DNA of 64,000 nt from Mugil cephalus. Lineage: Eukaryota > Chordata > Actinopteri > Mugiliformes > Mugilidae. The notes below the pieces were generated by a model. It saw only the letters and a list, made by a program, of their open reading frames with translations. It had not been told where the DNA came from and made no database searches. The DNA lies in assembly GCF_022458985.1 (NCBI RefSeq), contig NC_061785.1, forward strand, positions 2,101,816 to 2,165,815, read 5' to 3'. This document shows, piece by piece, positions 1-11,513 of the stretch; the first letter of the stretch is position 1; each line of letters begins with the position of its first letter. The translations under genes were made by a program, and so were the position numbers.

Positions 1-1756
1 CCAGATAACTGATCAATTATTTCCTCCGATAACCTCGGTGAGTTCTGCCCACGGACGTCGGCATCGATCAAACCGCCTCATGAACATGATTGAGTTTGAC
101 GTCCTGCTGTTATTTCCTCTCAGGTCTCGACCACACGGACCGATGCTGTTAATGTTGTTTAATTCTATGCAAAACACGCAGTCATGCAGCGACACATCTC
201 CTCAGTCAGGGATTATTTTCTATTATACAAATAGATCAAACATATAAACAGAAAACTTTTCTTTAACTAAACTGAACTATAAATCATTTATTATTTAGAC
301 TATTCTCCACACTGACCTATAAAGTGTCTTCATCCTCTCTCTTTCTATGTCTCTCTCTTTATTTCTTTCTCGTCCACCGTTCATTACAGGAACCAAGGAA
401 ACGCACCTTTTTAATCCATTTCTCTCATGACCCGTCTACAATAAATGCATTTGTATGAATGAAGATGTGGTCGTTGTTGGTGAATTATGAATAAATATCT
501 ATGATCTGCTGTTTGTCGAGTGTCGCTCAAACACAGCATTAAAGGATCAACAAACCTTCACACTTTCTGCAAGTTAAAGCCAGAAATACACAATAATCTG
601 CAAAGAAACAGACACAACGCTGGGGTACCATGTTCTGTATTTCAGAAATACTTGGAAATAAAAGAAACCTACGCGGAATTAAAGATGTGCATCGTGGTAA
701 GTGAGTGAAACAGACTGGATTTCATCTAATCTCGTGTTTGTTATAAATTATTTCAAATAATCGAACAGCACATAGAAGTGCTTTAAATATCAAGTACACA
801 CATTCACACAATACTTGGATGCAGTGGAGGCCACAGAAGTGACATCGTACTAATTCATTCAGCTTTATGTGTTTGTGGTTATTAACAATATTCACACAAA
901 AAAAAAAAAAACACATTGAAAATTTAAACTTAACTGTGCAATAATCTTAAAGTTAACTGAATGCATGACTTCTCATAGCTTGGTGCCACGTTTACCCCGT
1001 CAGTCCCGACATTAGCAAGGATTTTCTCTGCCATTGTTTCTGTGCCATCAGCAGGTCGAGGTCCAGCAAAGCGCTCACGGTTTAACTGTCAGCAAACGTT
1101 CGACCATTGTAAAAATAAAACAAAACAAAACAAAAAAAAACTCTTTGTTCTGCAGCAAAGCCACAGCTTCATCCCCGCGCTTCGACTTCCAAATGAACCG
1201 CGTCGCTGTCTGATACCACGCGGAGAGTCGGTCAATAGGAGGTTTATCTGTTATTCATCGTGCGGAGGCTGGAGGTTCCCCTCAGATCCAGCTTAGGGAA
1301 CCACCAGCAACGGCAAACGTGCACAGTCACAGGCAGCAGATCAGAAGACGCGAAGTTGTTTCGACTTGAAGTTGTTCACCACCGAGTGTTTGTCCTGTGC
1401 ACATCATGACCCTGCAGGAGAGAAAAACAGTGGATGAGTTTCATCTTTTTTTTTTTTTTTTATGCATTAAATAAAGGTTTAAAATGTGGACATGAAAGTG
1501 CAGCTCGCTCAGGAGTGGAGGACTAAAAACATTCTCATTTTCACACACTGTGACACGTTTCCTCCGTTTGACTTCTGCTAATAGACGTAAAAACGACAAA
1601 TGTGACCATTAATTCATCCTAACAATGAATCAGTTCAGTGTCATCGTTCATCCAGTGAAACAAAAGCTGGAATTGAACTCGTTAAGATGTTTTCATCCAC
1701 GTAGCTTCTTCAGTTCTGAGAAACATCAACTGAACTTAGATTCAAGAAGTTGCTTT

Positions 1757-1822
1757 TGATTCAGGTTGTTTCAGGTTGTTTCAGGTTGTTCCAGGTTGTG
1801 TCAGGTTGTTTCAGGTTGTACT
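1757..1822. repeat. 10-bp minisatellite (TTCAGGTTGT)n
   Basis: About six tandem copies of TTCAGGTTGT with one-base variants (TCCAGGTTGT, GTCAGGTTGT). Confidence 0.9.
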
Positions 1823-1899
1823 GCCTGCACAAAGATGGACGAACCCTAAATGAAGGTGGTTTTGAAGCGAAGTGGTGTCACTGGTTGTCGCCATCTTGT

Positions 1900-2060
1900 G
1901 ACTCCACTGAAACAAAGGCATCTGGTCTCCAGTCGATGTTTTTGAGAACTGAAGAAGCTGCTTGGATGAAACATCTTGAAGGATCTTATTTGAGGAACGA
2001 CAAACCCTCCATGAGGACGGTTTGAAGCTCAGTGTGGTGCCTCCAGGCGTCGCCATCTTG
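1900..2060. repeat. Dispersed teleost repeat fragment
   Basis: Contains GAAGAAGCTGCTTGGATGAA followed by ACATCTTGAAG, a motif I associate with a very common vertebrate/fish interspersed repeat (the 'aagaagctccttggatgagaggtgaaacg' type). It is followed by TTGAAGCTCAGTG and CGTCGCCATCTTG, motifs that recur near 33420-33470 and 50058-50100. Boundaries are approximate. Confidence 0.5.
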
Positions 2061-2749
2061 TTTCACCCCATGTAGCTCCATGAGGCTAACGTTAGCTAAC
2101 ACCTCTCGTTTAAATCAACCGCTGCCTTAATTATGCACAATTTAAATTTAATTGAAATAGGTGAATTCTCTACAAATTAATCACAAGTAGAGAAAGTTTT
2201 TAACCTGGGGGTCAGACTCTAGTAAACAATAGTGGAACTGCAACCTTTGCTACTTCCGCCCGGTGGTTTTTGCCTGGTTTATGCTGCATTGTTGCAGTTC
2301 TATCTTAAAACATGGGATTTACGAGCAACCAGGCCAATAATCAGGTTGATCTGGTGATAGATAAGCAAATGAATCTGAATGAATGAGAATACACAGACAC
2401 AGTCTGTTAGAGTCAGCGCTGACCTCCTCCACGCATGAGAGCTGCAAACCTTCCAGAACCACATTAAAACCTTTAAAACCTACAGAACATGTGAAGAGAA
2501 CGAGTCGAACCCTTTTTCACTGCTTCTCGCATTTTTAGCAAGAATAAATAAATCAGCCGGTCGAACCCGGCGCGTTGCACAGAAGAGGTGTAAGACACAA
2601 GGCCTTGAGAGAGCGAGCGGCAGACAAAGGAGTGATTCATGGTCAACCTGTGGAGGGACGTTGCCATGGTTACGGCAGGAGCCGAGAGGTCGAGACACAG
2701 AGGCAGGAAACGAGGAAACAGAGAAGCATCTGGAGGCAGGAGAGTGATA

Positions 2750-2855
2750 ACGAGGAGGACAGTGGAGGAGGAGGAGAGCTGACGAGGCTAGAAGAGAGGA
2801 GGAGGTGGAGGAGGAGGAGGTGGGTGGAGGAAGAGGAGGTGGAGGAGGTGGGTGG
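2750..2855. repeat. Low-complexity GGA-rich stretch
   Basis: Purine-rich run of GAGGAGG and GTGGAGG units on the plus strand (a CCTCC-rich tract on the gprc5c strand), directly beyond the gprc5c stop codon, probably in its 3' UTR. Confidence 0.75.
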
Positions 2856-2884
2856 TTGACCTACGTTGGACTCTGAGTGTGTGT

Positions 2885-2962
2885 TCAGTGGGTGTAGGGG
2901 GCTGAAGGGCCGGTGGATGCTCGGGGAATGGTCAGGTCCTGGGGCGAGTCCGAGGCGAAGCG
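2885..2962 (-). CDS. gprc5c: gprc5c last coding exon
   Basis: After acceptor TTTTACTCCACGCAG the phase-0 frame reads RFASDSPQDLTIPRASTG and stops at TGA (2887-2885). The segment aligns with the DIILPRATAN stretch of mammalian GPRC5C, which supports the frame. Mammals continue for about 40 more residues, so this tail is short. A GTAGGT donor-like site lies about 30 bases after the stop, so the 3' UTR may be spliced. Confidence 0.7.
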   Translation of the reverse strand, partial: RFASDSPQDLTIPRASTGPSAPYTH

Positions 2963-5900
2963 CTGCGTGGAGTAAAACACGAAACACATGCGTCAGGTCC
3001 TGGTTCTGATCCGTTCTGATCGGTTCTGATCGGTTCTGATCGGTTCTGATCGGTTCTCCTCTGCTTTACGGAGCTCTGGTTCTGTCTCTTCACTAAACAG
3101 CTTGTGAACTGTTTCACACAGATGTTGACTTCCCGTTTTGTTGGCTGGAGACAGTTGTGTTCTCTGTGACATTTATTTATAACCTGACATTTATACAGGA
3201 TATATACAGGGACGTGTAAGGTTCAGGTTTTATCTGGTACCGGCGGCAAAACAGTTTAAAGAATCAAAATCAGAGCCTTTTCATTTTAAAGGCATTAAAA
3301 AAATATAAATACAACTAAGATTAAGACATAAATGAACCAATATAAAATAAAATTCATAATTATCCTAATAAAAACAGTGGCTTCTATCAGAGACGCTACA
3401 TTTCTCTAAATGCTGTGAGTCGCCAGATGCTGAATCTAATTCCAGGTGTTGGCTCCTGGTTGCAGGTTGAAGCCCAGTCAACATCTTCTGAGGTGAATCC
3501 AGACAAACTTTAGACATTTTAGACTAAAGTCACTGCCACAGAAATGAATGAACCAAAATCTGTGTTGCTTTTTGGCCTGGTTACTTCTGTTTGCATAGTG
3601 TGTTTGCATAGCGCCGCCGCCATTATGGCAGCGAGTATCGGTACCGTTCCCTGGATATAGGCACGGAAAGTACAAAGGTGGCTCATTAGGGATTCTAGTT
3701 TTTGTGCCACCTACACATGCAGAACAACCAGTAGTATCTGTTAAATGCAAAACATTTGGCGGATGCTTCTTCTGCTTCGGTACAGGAAATGGTAAGATTG
3801 AGCTATTGCAGGTTTATGATGCATCATCTCAACAGGCCTCAGTTCACTGCGAACTAAAAATACATTTTACGACGGCAGCAAATGCAGAAGTGCAAATGTC
3901 CTGTTGGTCTGTACATGGAGAGTTAAGAACCTTAAACCAGCCGCGTGAATGAAGGGCATTGATGCAGAGGCCTGAGACGACACTGTTCAGCTTTGAGTAA
4001 ATAATTAAATGTCATTAAACTGTAAATGCCATCACATCATTTGAATTAACAAGCTGATAAAAGGTTGTCAAGGCAAATACTAACAGCAGGTGAGTTTTTA
4101 GGGTGTTTCTTCAGTTGCAGTGTGTTGAGGTTTCTCTGCCGCCGTTATATTCACTCTAAGAAGTGTCCAGGAAACCAAACTTATATCTGAACCAGTGACA
4201 TGTAAACTGATTTTCACACATCTGACGTAAACCTGTATCTTTACTATGACACAAAACCTACACATACGAACCCTGCAGCTGCTGAGACACACTTCATTTA
4301 TTTCGAGCAGGAGCCTGAGAACGTGCATCCGATTTATTCCTCCGCGACATGTTCACCTCATAATTTCCATTTTGAAACACCCTTAATGTTGTCTTGTTTA
4401 CTTTAATTTTGCTGAACATGTGTTCTTTCCCAGCGGCCCTCATTTCCATGATGATTTGCCTACAGTGGGAAGTGTGTACGCGGGTCGTCTGGGAAGCGCG
4501 TCACCATTAATATCATATTCAAATGTCTCAACAAACCACTTTTATACTCACATTTCCCACCGCTTTGGTGATGAGGGCGATCTCCGTCGGCTGGTAGACG
4601 GAGCTGCGCATCTGACCCGTGTAGCCGCTGTACGGAGACACGGGCTTGGACACTGTGATGGACGGAAGAAAAACAGAAAAGGGGACAAAGGTTTTACATT
4701 TCACCGGTATTTAGTCCCTCTGAGAGAAACCTCTCAGGTCTGTTAAGCTGCTGAGTAATGTCGTCCTCCACCTTGTGCGAAGGACCCAGAGCGATGACTG
4801 GCGTCGCTCTTTTGGGCTCCTGACGCCAAATATTTCCCCTCAGACGAGACCGTTGCCGGGGGGATGAGTGCAAACGCAGGACGTGATGTTACTGGTGGGA
4901 ATCAGAGAGTGTTTGCCGTGATACAGCGGTTAGGGATGTAGGTAGGAACTCGTTAACAGGCTGCGAAGAAACGCTGACTAAACACTCATCACATCTTCTG
5001 GACGTTTCAACACCGGCTTTAGCTTAGTCATTTATCATGTAATACACTCAACTCATAGCATTTTTACGTCACACACGAAAGGTGCATGAAACATACGCCC
5101 TCTTACGTTTATTAGGTACAATAGTCCGCTCTAAGCAGAGATTAATTATCGGCTTATCTGATCTTAAATAAACAAAGAGCGCCTCCCTGTAGATTTCTGA
5201 AGTCTCTCCTCGTCTCCTCCTGGAGTCGACTGGATTCAGTCCAATAAATCTTTCTTTTAGTCTGAGTTAATGTGGAGAGAGGAGCTCGTACCTCGTGTTC
5301 TCTGCTCCAGAAATGTTCTGGTTCTGCAGCGCTGCCATAAACTCCCTGACTCTCTCTGGAAGATTAGTCTCCAGGGAACGTTTCTCTTAAACGTTCAGTG
5401 TTTGTTTGGCTGCAGCCTTTTAACCTGAGCCGACTCCTAAATGGATTAAATTTATTGTTGGGAGTATCGAATGATTGAATGATGACCGACTACTTCCAGC
5501 TCACTTTGTTTTATGGCAGAGCTGCTGGTGGTGATTCAACGGGATGATCATGATGGAGGACGGAGGTTTGAGGTGTTGTTAATCTGGGTTTGATTAAGCC
5601 TGAATACCAGAACCTTAGTGAGGATATTGTAAAGTAAAATATTGTTAAATTGTTTGTCCTCAGTAATGACTGGAGTCTTTTTTTTTCTTTGACTATAAAG
5701 AGCTTGTTCTACAACATCTTCATCAACAACAACAGCCTCCGAGATGAAAACACATTGAATCATCATCACTCTCGGTTATTTTAAAATAAATCTATGCTAA
5801 CACCCTTACACCCTAAACCCTAACACCCTAACCTCCTAACATCCTAACTCCCTAACATCCTAACCCCCTATCACCCTTACACCCTAAATCCTAACCCCCT

Positions 5901-8900
5901 TACACCCTAACCCCCTAAGGCTTCATGAAAACCAGATTTAGAGCAGGACCGTTTACATCAGATTCTGTTCACTAGCACCTAATGAACTGACCAGAACTGA
6001 ATCAGGATTATGAGACTCCATTAGCGTACAGACGATAAAAACATCCCATCCCTGTGGGTGTGGCGACTCTTTAAGCGTTTGAACCTCTTCCCTGCAGCTT
6101 TCTAAGAAAACTTGTTTGTTTTCAGTCGGACTCAAAGCAAAGAAAGTAAATTAACAACCTTGAACGGCCCCTTTGCTGGAAGCTGCCTCTGGGGACACTT
6201 TCCTTCCAAACTACTTTCATCTCGATTCGTTTTTTATCTCAACTCTAAAACTTTTGAGGGACTGACCACCTTCATGAAAACACCCAGAAGCAAACGCTGA
6301 TACTCAGCTCAGCTCAGGGTGAATATCACATTCACTGCCGTCATCATTCAGACTGAAAACGACCCTTTGAGGGTATTTTCCTGATGTTTTTGTGCGTTTG
6401 AACCCACTGTCTTTCTGTAAACTCTGGTGTATTAGTCTTTGCACATCAGGAAGGCAACAGAATGACTAAATGCAAAGTAAATGTACTTCACCGCTTTCCA
6501 TTTTCAGTTTGCTCACAAATAAACTTTTCAAGTATGTCGACCGGGGGGCAAATATTTGCTTTAGAGGAAACAGTGGGAGTGAAATTGCTTCTGGCCCAAA
6601 GAGATTATGGAGCTTTGCGTCACGTCCAAGTCACATCAGAGAAAATGACGGATGGGAAATCTCCATCACTGACTGCTGAACACGAATTCACTCAACCTTA
6701 AGCAAATTAACGTCGTAAATGTTTGCTTACAATGTGGCTTTTAGACGCTTTATAGCTTTTAGACGAGATAAAAACTCACATCAATCACCAGGAATGTCAA
6801 AGGTGTGTTCAAATAAACATCCTTTCTTTGTTCCTATCATGTTCAGCTGATTGTAAACCATTTACGACAGAACATATTGCTCATCAGTCAAGAGGTGTGT
6901 TCTGCTGTGATGCTTTAAGAGGTTTATGAAGGTGTTTTGCTAGAAATCCTCTAATTTCCAGGTTACCGTTATTGAACGTAGATTAACTACAGGTGGATCT
7001 AAAACAAAGCCAAAACAAAGGCAGCTGAGTTTTCTGTCTCTACAGTGATAAACGGCTGGTGAGGAGTTCAGGTGTTTGTGTCAGAATGACACAAAATGAG
7101 GATATTATTCAAATTAACCTGCGTTTCCCTTTTTTTTCCACCCAGGTTGATTTGAACAACATCCTCTAATGCGTCAGGCAGAGATTTTCTGAAAACCATG
7201 TGTCCTTTACTGGAACAATTTCACGTGAACTGACTGGCAGCTCCTCCTGAGAGGCGTTCGTCTTTGTAATCATTGACCGTACGGGTGCAACGCTTCATCT
7301 GACCGCGGGAAAGTGCAGCGAAGCCTAAACGGTTCATCGCAATAAAGGCGAAGACTCTTTCAACGATGGATAATGTAGGAAACTATGACTTATGTGCCGA
7401 TCTGTCTGTAAAATAATAAAATTCTGGCTGGATTCTTTAAAAAACATTTAAACATTTAACATTTAAAGCAAAGGTCTTTAACGTCTTCTACCTCCTATAC
7501 CTGCTCTATATTAAACTCAGCCTATATACATAATATACATGATTAGCATCATTTTGCATCAATATTAAGCTATTGAAATCATACACAGGTTAAAATTTAG
7601 TGGCCGTGCAACTGCCGTAAACTGAACATAAACATATATAAACATAAACATATATATATATAATATTGCAGTGTGCTTCTGGATTTCACTGAATAGACTC
7701 TGGGCTAATAGCAGGGAACCTGACAGAGTCAGTGTGAAATATGCAGCAGCGTGATTGGCTCAAAAAAACTTAATCTATGGGGGAAATTAAAAAAATATAA
7801 ATAAAAAATGTCTAATCAACCAAAAATCTGCAGTACCTCTGTGGAATCACTCTGTCGAAGACTTAAAAACTTAAATTTGTTCTAATCCTGTGATTGTGGA
7901 ACAAAGAATCTACCTGGAATATGTCAATAACCAATCGTTTTGAATCAACAAGTGTGATTAGCATAAAACACTAAAGAATACTTCTGTTCTAGTTCTAGTT
8001 CATTGACCGACTTCCTTCCAGACTGAGCTCACACATTATCTATCTCTACACTTGAACCTACGAACTTTTCCGTGTACCTTGGCTCGGCTCGTCCATGGTG
8101 AAAGCCTTGTTCTCCACATACATGTTGTGGGCGCTCTGCTCCTTCAGGATGGTCTCGTAGCCGACCACCCCCGTGCTCGGGTACAGGACGTCGTTGTACA
8201 CCTGCTCGCTCTGGTTGCTGCTGCTGCCGCTGCTGCTGGTCAAGCCGCAGATTTCGGGAATGGCGTAGAGGATGGTGAAGACCCAGGCGTTCGCCACCAG
8301 AGCGATGGCCAAGGTCGGGTCGTCCCACGTGGGCTCACGGCTCTGAGCGTTCCCGAAAACGTACATGACGATCCACGCCACCCAAATGCACACGGAGAGG
8401 AAGCTGGTCAGGAGGATGAAGGCGCCGGACGCCTTCCAGTGCGAGTGTTTGCCGGCCAGGACGGACGCGCTCGCCACCACCACGGCCAGGATCAGGGTCA
8501 TGACGTAGATCAGCGCCATCACGAAGTCCTGGTTGTAGATGTTGCACGGCGTGGACGCGGCCCTGCCGGCGTCGGCCGTGCCGTTCAGCGGCCCCAGAGG
8601 GTGGCGCACGATCGTGATGATCAGCCACTCGGTGTTGATGACCACCTCCACGAGCCACAGCCCCAACGCCCCCAGACACAAGGCCCAGGCCCTGGGCGCC
8701 CGGTCGCACCGGGACAGGACGTTCAGCCTCACGCTCTGCATCAGGAGGCAGGAGAAGCAGCCGCCGAACAGCACCCCGAAGAGGAACCGCCGCGAGGCGC
8801 AGGTGGAGAAGTCCTTGCCCACGATGAAGGCGAAGGTCAGGCAGAAGAGGCCCGTGACGAAGACCAGGAAGGCGGCGAGGAGCGCGATGGAGCTCTTCTG

Positions 8901-9110
8901 GTTCCTGTCCTTGACGAAGGGGATGCTGGCCAGGAGCGAGACGAGGAAGACGAAGGAGAAGACGATGCCGGCCGCCGCGAAGGCCTCCAGCACGATGCCC
9001 CACACAGCCTCGAGGTCGCACAGATTGAAATAGAGAGAGTCCACTCTGTCGCCGCAGCCCCGCGGGATCATGACGGCGGCCATGACTTCGTCCTGAGTCT
9101 CTGACGGCAC
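2885..9110 (-). CDS. gprc5c: gprc5c, class C orphan GPCR (three coding exons)
   Basis: Retinoic-acid-inducible orphan receptor of the GPRC5 (RAIG) group, a seven-transmembrane plasma-membrane protein with a short ectodomain. Coding pieces on the minus strand are 9110-8078, 4652-4552 and 2962-2885, with phases that agree at both junctions. Seen in the protein: a cysteine-containing N-terminus (RGCGDRVDS), seven hydrophobic segments, and blocks I know from vertebrate GPRC5C: STCASRRFLFGVLF, INTEWLIIT, DFVMALIYVM, PTWDDPTLAIAL, VGYETILKEQ, ENKAFTMDEP, then PVSPYSGY and SSVYQPTE in exon 2. These separate it from GPRC5A, B and D. Counting from the first ATG in the large exon (9083) the protein has about 394 residues against about 441 in human. 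An acceptor (GTGTGAACAG) lies just 5' of that ATG, so a signal-peptide exon upstream probably exists; I could not locate it. The C-terminus stops earlier than in mammals. Family identity is very safe; the two ends are not. Confidence 0.93.
2963..4551 (-). other. gprc5c: gprc5c intron 2
   Basis: Intron between the YQPTE exon and the last coding exon, with GTGAGT donor and CACGCAG acceptor. Holds the 10-bp minisatellite at 3000-3058 and otherwise unremarkable AT-rich sequence. No additional exon seen. Confidence 0.75.
3000..3058. repeat. 10-bp minisatellite (CGGTTCTGAT)n
   Basis: Five to six near-perfect tandem copies of CGGTTCTGAT in the last intron of gprc5c. Confidence 0.9.
4552..4652 (-). 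CDS. gprc5c: gprc5c second coding exon (tail, YQPTE motif)
   Basis: 101-base exon with acceptor CTTCCGTCCATCACAG and donor GTGAGT. Joined to the large exon it reads on from DEPSQ through VSKPVSPYSGY to SSVYQPTEIALITK, the conserved cytoplasmic-tail block of GPRC5B/C. It ends at a codon boundary. Too short for ordinary ORF calling and found by homology plus splice phase. Confidence 0.9.
5278..5425. repeat. Unnamed dispersed repeat, copy 1
   Basis: Shares GAGCTCGTACCTCGTGTTCT, GCTGCCATAAACT, CTCTCTGGAAGAT, AGTCTCCAGG and TTTGGCTGCAGCCTTT in the same order and orientation with 51922-52071. On the minus strand part of this copy is open (PERVREFMAALQNQ), while the second copy is frameshifted in the same place. 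Family unknown. Confidence 0.75.
5797..5920. repeat. Degenerate telomere-like repeats (CCCTAA-related)
   Basis: About fifteen irregular units of the types CCCTAACA, CCCTTACA, TCCTAACA and CCCCCTAA in a row. Several contain the exact telomeric hexamer CCCTAA, but the spacing is irregular. Confidence 0.8.
8078..9110 (-). CDS. gprc5c: gprc5c large coding exon (7TM domain)
   Basis: Carries the whole heptahelical domain and the start of the cytoplasmic tail. On the minus strand it follows an acceptor GTGTGAACAG and ends at CAAG followed by GTACACG, leaving one base (phase 1). An in-frame ATG is at 9083-9081, with a second six codons later, and nine open codons lie between the acceptor and the first ATG. 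No ATG lies further upstream in the open frame. GC content is far above the flanks. Confidence 0.9.
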
Positions 9111-9739
9111 CTGTTCACACGGACAAACCAGGGAGCGAATGATGAACAATCGAAACCATGTGGAAAGATATTAACAAAGGCTCCGGATACGTCACCAGGG
9201 CTGCATCGGAGTAATGTGGTCTACACCCAGTCGAGCAAACATCGCACCGCATGAGTCAACACACAACGCACGGTGACAAAATAAGCAACATGTTGTAATG
9301 ATTAGCTTTGAAGCATGTACAGTGATAGAAAACTGCATTCAGGCACCAAAAATACCAGAGGAATGTCAAACACTCTGACGTGAATCATTAACAGCAGCAG
9401 ATATGGTTTCTGTACATTATGATTCACAAATCAAACCTGGAGTTCTATATGTGCACGTATACATAAATACATATTCACATAAAATCTGCTTTGAGAAGCA
9501 AAGTCTCCACAGTCCAGTCTTGTCTTTCTGCTGCGTCTGACTCTTTCTCTTTGTCCCCGTCAGATCCAATTACAGCGAACTGAGGACAGTCTCAGAGACA
9601 AATCAATAGACGTGTGCTGGCCGACGCTCAGTCTTCCTGAACCCTGTTACTCAATCAGCACACGGATCGTTCTGGAACAAAGAGGCCGTCCTCTTCAGCT
9701 CCTCTAATACGTTTAATTTAAAATAAAAAAGCTGAAAAC

Positions 9740-9870
9740 AGAAGCAGAGAGACGTTTCATCCCAGCATCTTCTTTACTTCGCTGAGGAGGAAGCGTCTCT
9801 ACATGTCCTCCTGCCCTCGTTTCAGCTTTGTCTCCAGGATAAAACCGCGACCTGGATGAATGAGAACCTT
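9740..9870. repeat. Dispersed repeat with GAGACGTTTCATCCCAGC motif
   Basis: Resembles the reverse complement of the 'aagaagctgcttggatgaaacatctt' element seen near 1935-1985, here with GAGACGTTTCATCCCAGC and two copies of a GCGTCTCT/GACGTTTC core. Assignment to a named family is uncertain. Confidence 0.4.
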
Positions 9871-10319
9871 CACTCAAACGTCCGCTTTCATCTCAGGGCG
9901 TGACTGACGATCACTCAGGGTTCATTTCGAGATGCCTTGTGTTGTTTTTACAGCCGTTGCCACGGAGACAACACGCTCAAGATAGAAACTCAAGGTTCAT
10001 TTTCATTCCAGGGTAATAAAAAAAAAAATCCAAATATCTAACATACTCCACCACTAATGAACCAGAAATAAATCAAGATTAGAACAAGGACTCTGAGCTG
10101 GAGCGAAGGTGAAGTTCTGGTGAAAGACAAACTTTTTTCTCAGCCAAAAAAAAAACAACTCAAGCTGTTTTTTGAAGTCATTTTGAAGTGGGACGCTCCA
10201 TAAGTTCTGTAAAGTCACCTGATTCGTTTCAAACAGCAGAACTTTTCTACCAGTAAAGACCAAAATAAAAACAAAAATGATTGTAAAAAAACGTGTTGTA
10301 TGAATGAAAAGTGTTTTGA

Positions 10320-11150
10320 TGTGATTGAAACATTTTGATCCAAAGTCCTAATCGTGACACAATAACTTTAAAATCCCAAACGCAGGTTTAACAGTCAGAG
10401 TTTTAACACAAAGTCAAAGTTTCACATAATAAACCAACGTTTTCAGTTCATATATCGAACCAATAAGATGGACGATAGATTTAAGTTTTCATTTTAACCC
10501 TAAAGGCAAGTTTGTCATCTCATTACTGAGACACAATAACCCAAAGTTTTTACCTTTAAATGTTAAAACATTGAGATAAAAAGTTGTAAATCTGAGATAA
10601 TGAGTGAATTTTAACCTTCAAAGACATAAAAATCTCACTTTAGGTTTTTTAAGGCAAAAATTCTGTCTCTGAGGTTTAAAATTCACTTTTTTATTCTTCT
10701 CAATGTTTTGACGTATTAAGGGAAGATTTTAGGTTATTGTGTCATAATAACTTTTAAAACAACTTTAGGTTTAGAAAATTCTGTCTTTGAGGGTTAAAAT
10801 TCACTTTTTTGTTTCAAAATTCCAACTTTTTTTTTAAAAAAAATTGTTTGGCCAATTATGTAACGATGAATAAAACAATACAGGGACTGTTAAGATCACA
10901 ATTTTTACTTTGATGGTTAAAATTCACATTTTTATCTCAAAATTCCAACTTTTTATTCCCATGTTTTAATGTTTTCAGCTGAACGTTTGGTTTATTGTGT
11001 CACTAATGATGATGAATAAAGACAATTTAGACTCTGAGGGTTAAAATTCACAGTTCTAACTGTTTTTTCTCATCGTTTTGATGGAGGATTTAAGTTACTG
11101 TGTCATAATAGTGTCTTTTATTCCACTTTGGGGTTTTTAAAAGTTGTTAC
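10320..11150. repeat. AT-rich degenerate tandem array
   Basis: Recurring blocks GGTTAAAATTCAC(A/T)TTTTT, TTATTGTGTCA(T/C)AATAA and CAATGTTTTGA, repeated roughly every 100-150 bases in varying order. It looks like an old minisatellite broken up by indels. Confidence 0.65.
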
Positions 11151-11164
11151 TACGACACAAAAAC

Positions 11165-11200
11165 TAAAAAAAACAAACAAACAAACAAACAAACAACAAC
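11165..11200. repeat. (CAAA)n microsatellite
   Basis: Short run of AAAC/CAAA units. Confidence 0.85.
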
Positions 11201-11513
11201 AACAAAAACGCTTAATACGTTTAAACAATAAGAGCAAATGTCTAAATGTTGAACTGAACTAAAATTCTAAGATAAAAGTCATAATAATGAAATGATGGCG
11301 CAAAATATTTCATTAATATATCAAAATAAGAAGATAAAAGTATTGACTCATCATCAACATATATCAACTGGTGTTTTAGTGTCTTTTGTTACTGGCACTA
11401 ATGTTCTTCCATATGTGAACCTCGGTTTGTCCGACAGACAGAAAACAACCAAACAACCAAACAAACACACAAAAAAACATCCGTAAATCTGCTTTAACCT
11501 CTGAACTACTCAC

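Larger units (their letters stand above)
1..2884. other. Region 3' of gprc5c: UTR and intergenic, no confident gene
   Basis: Probably holds the gprc5c 3' UTR near its right side and intergenic DNA beyond. It includes a CT/GA-rich stretch (2750-2855), a 10-base tandem repeat (1757-1822), a dispersed repeat near 1900-2060 and AT-rich unique sequence. A strong minus-strand acceptor (TTTTTCTCTCCTGCAG) sits at about 1410 with only a short open frame behind it (see findings). Confidence 0.5.
4653..8077 (-). other. gprc5c: gprc5c intron 1 (between large exon and YQPTE exon)
   Basis: 3.4 kb intron with GTACAC donor and CATCACAG acceptor. Contains a dispersed repeat copy (5278-5425), degenerate telomere-like repeats (about 5797-5920) and AT-rich DNA with a TATATA run near 7650. 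No conserved exon recognised. Confidence 0.75.
9111..11513. other. Upstream region or 5' intron of gprc5c; no coding exon found
   Basis: Probably a 5' intron of gprc5c. It contains a dispersed repeat around 9740-9870, an AT-rich degenerate tandem array (10320-11150) and a CAAA microsatellite (11165-11200). I searched the minus strand for an exon with a signal peptide and found none I would defend. Confidence 0.5.

Noticed and set aside
8052-9104. 350-codon open frame on the plus strand
   Set aside because: It is antisense to the 7TM exon of gprc5c and has a composition (His, Arg, Gly, Asp, Val) expected from the reverse of GC-rich codons. No splice or conservation support.
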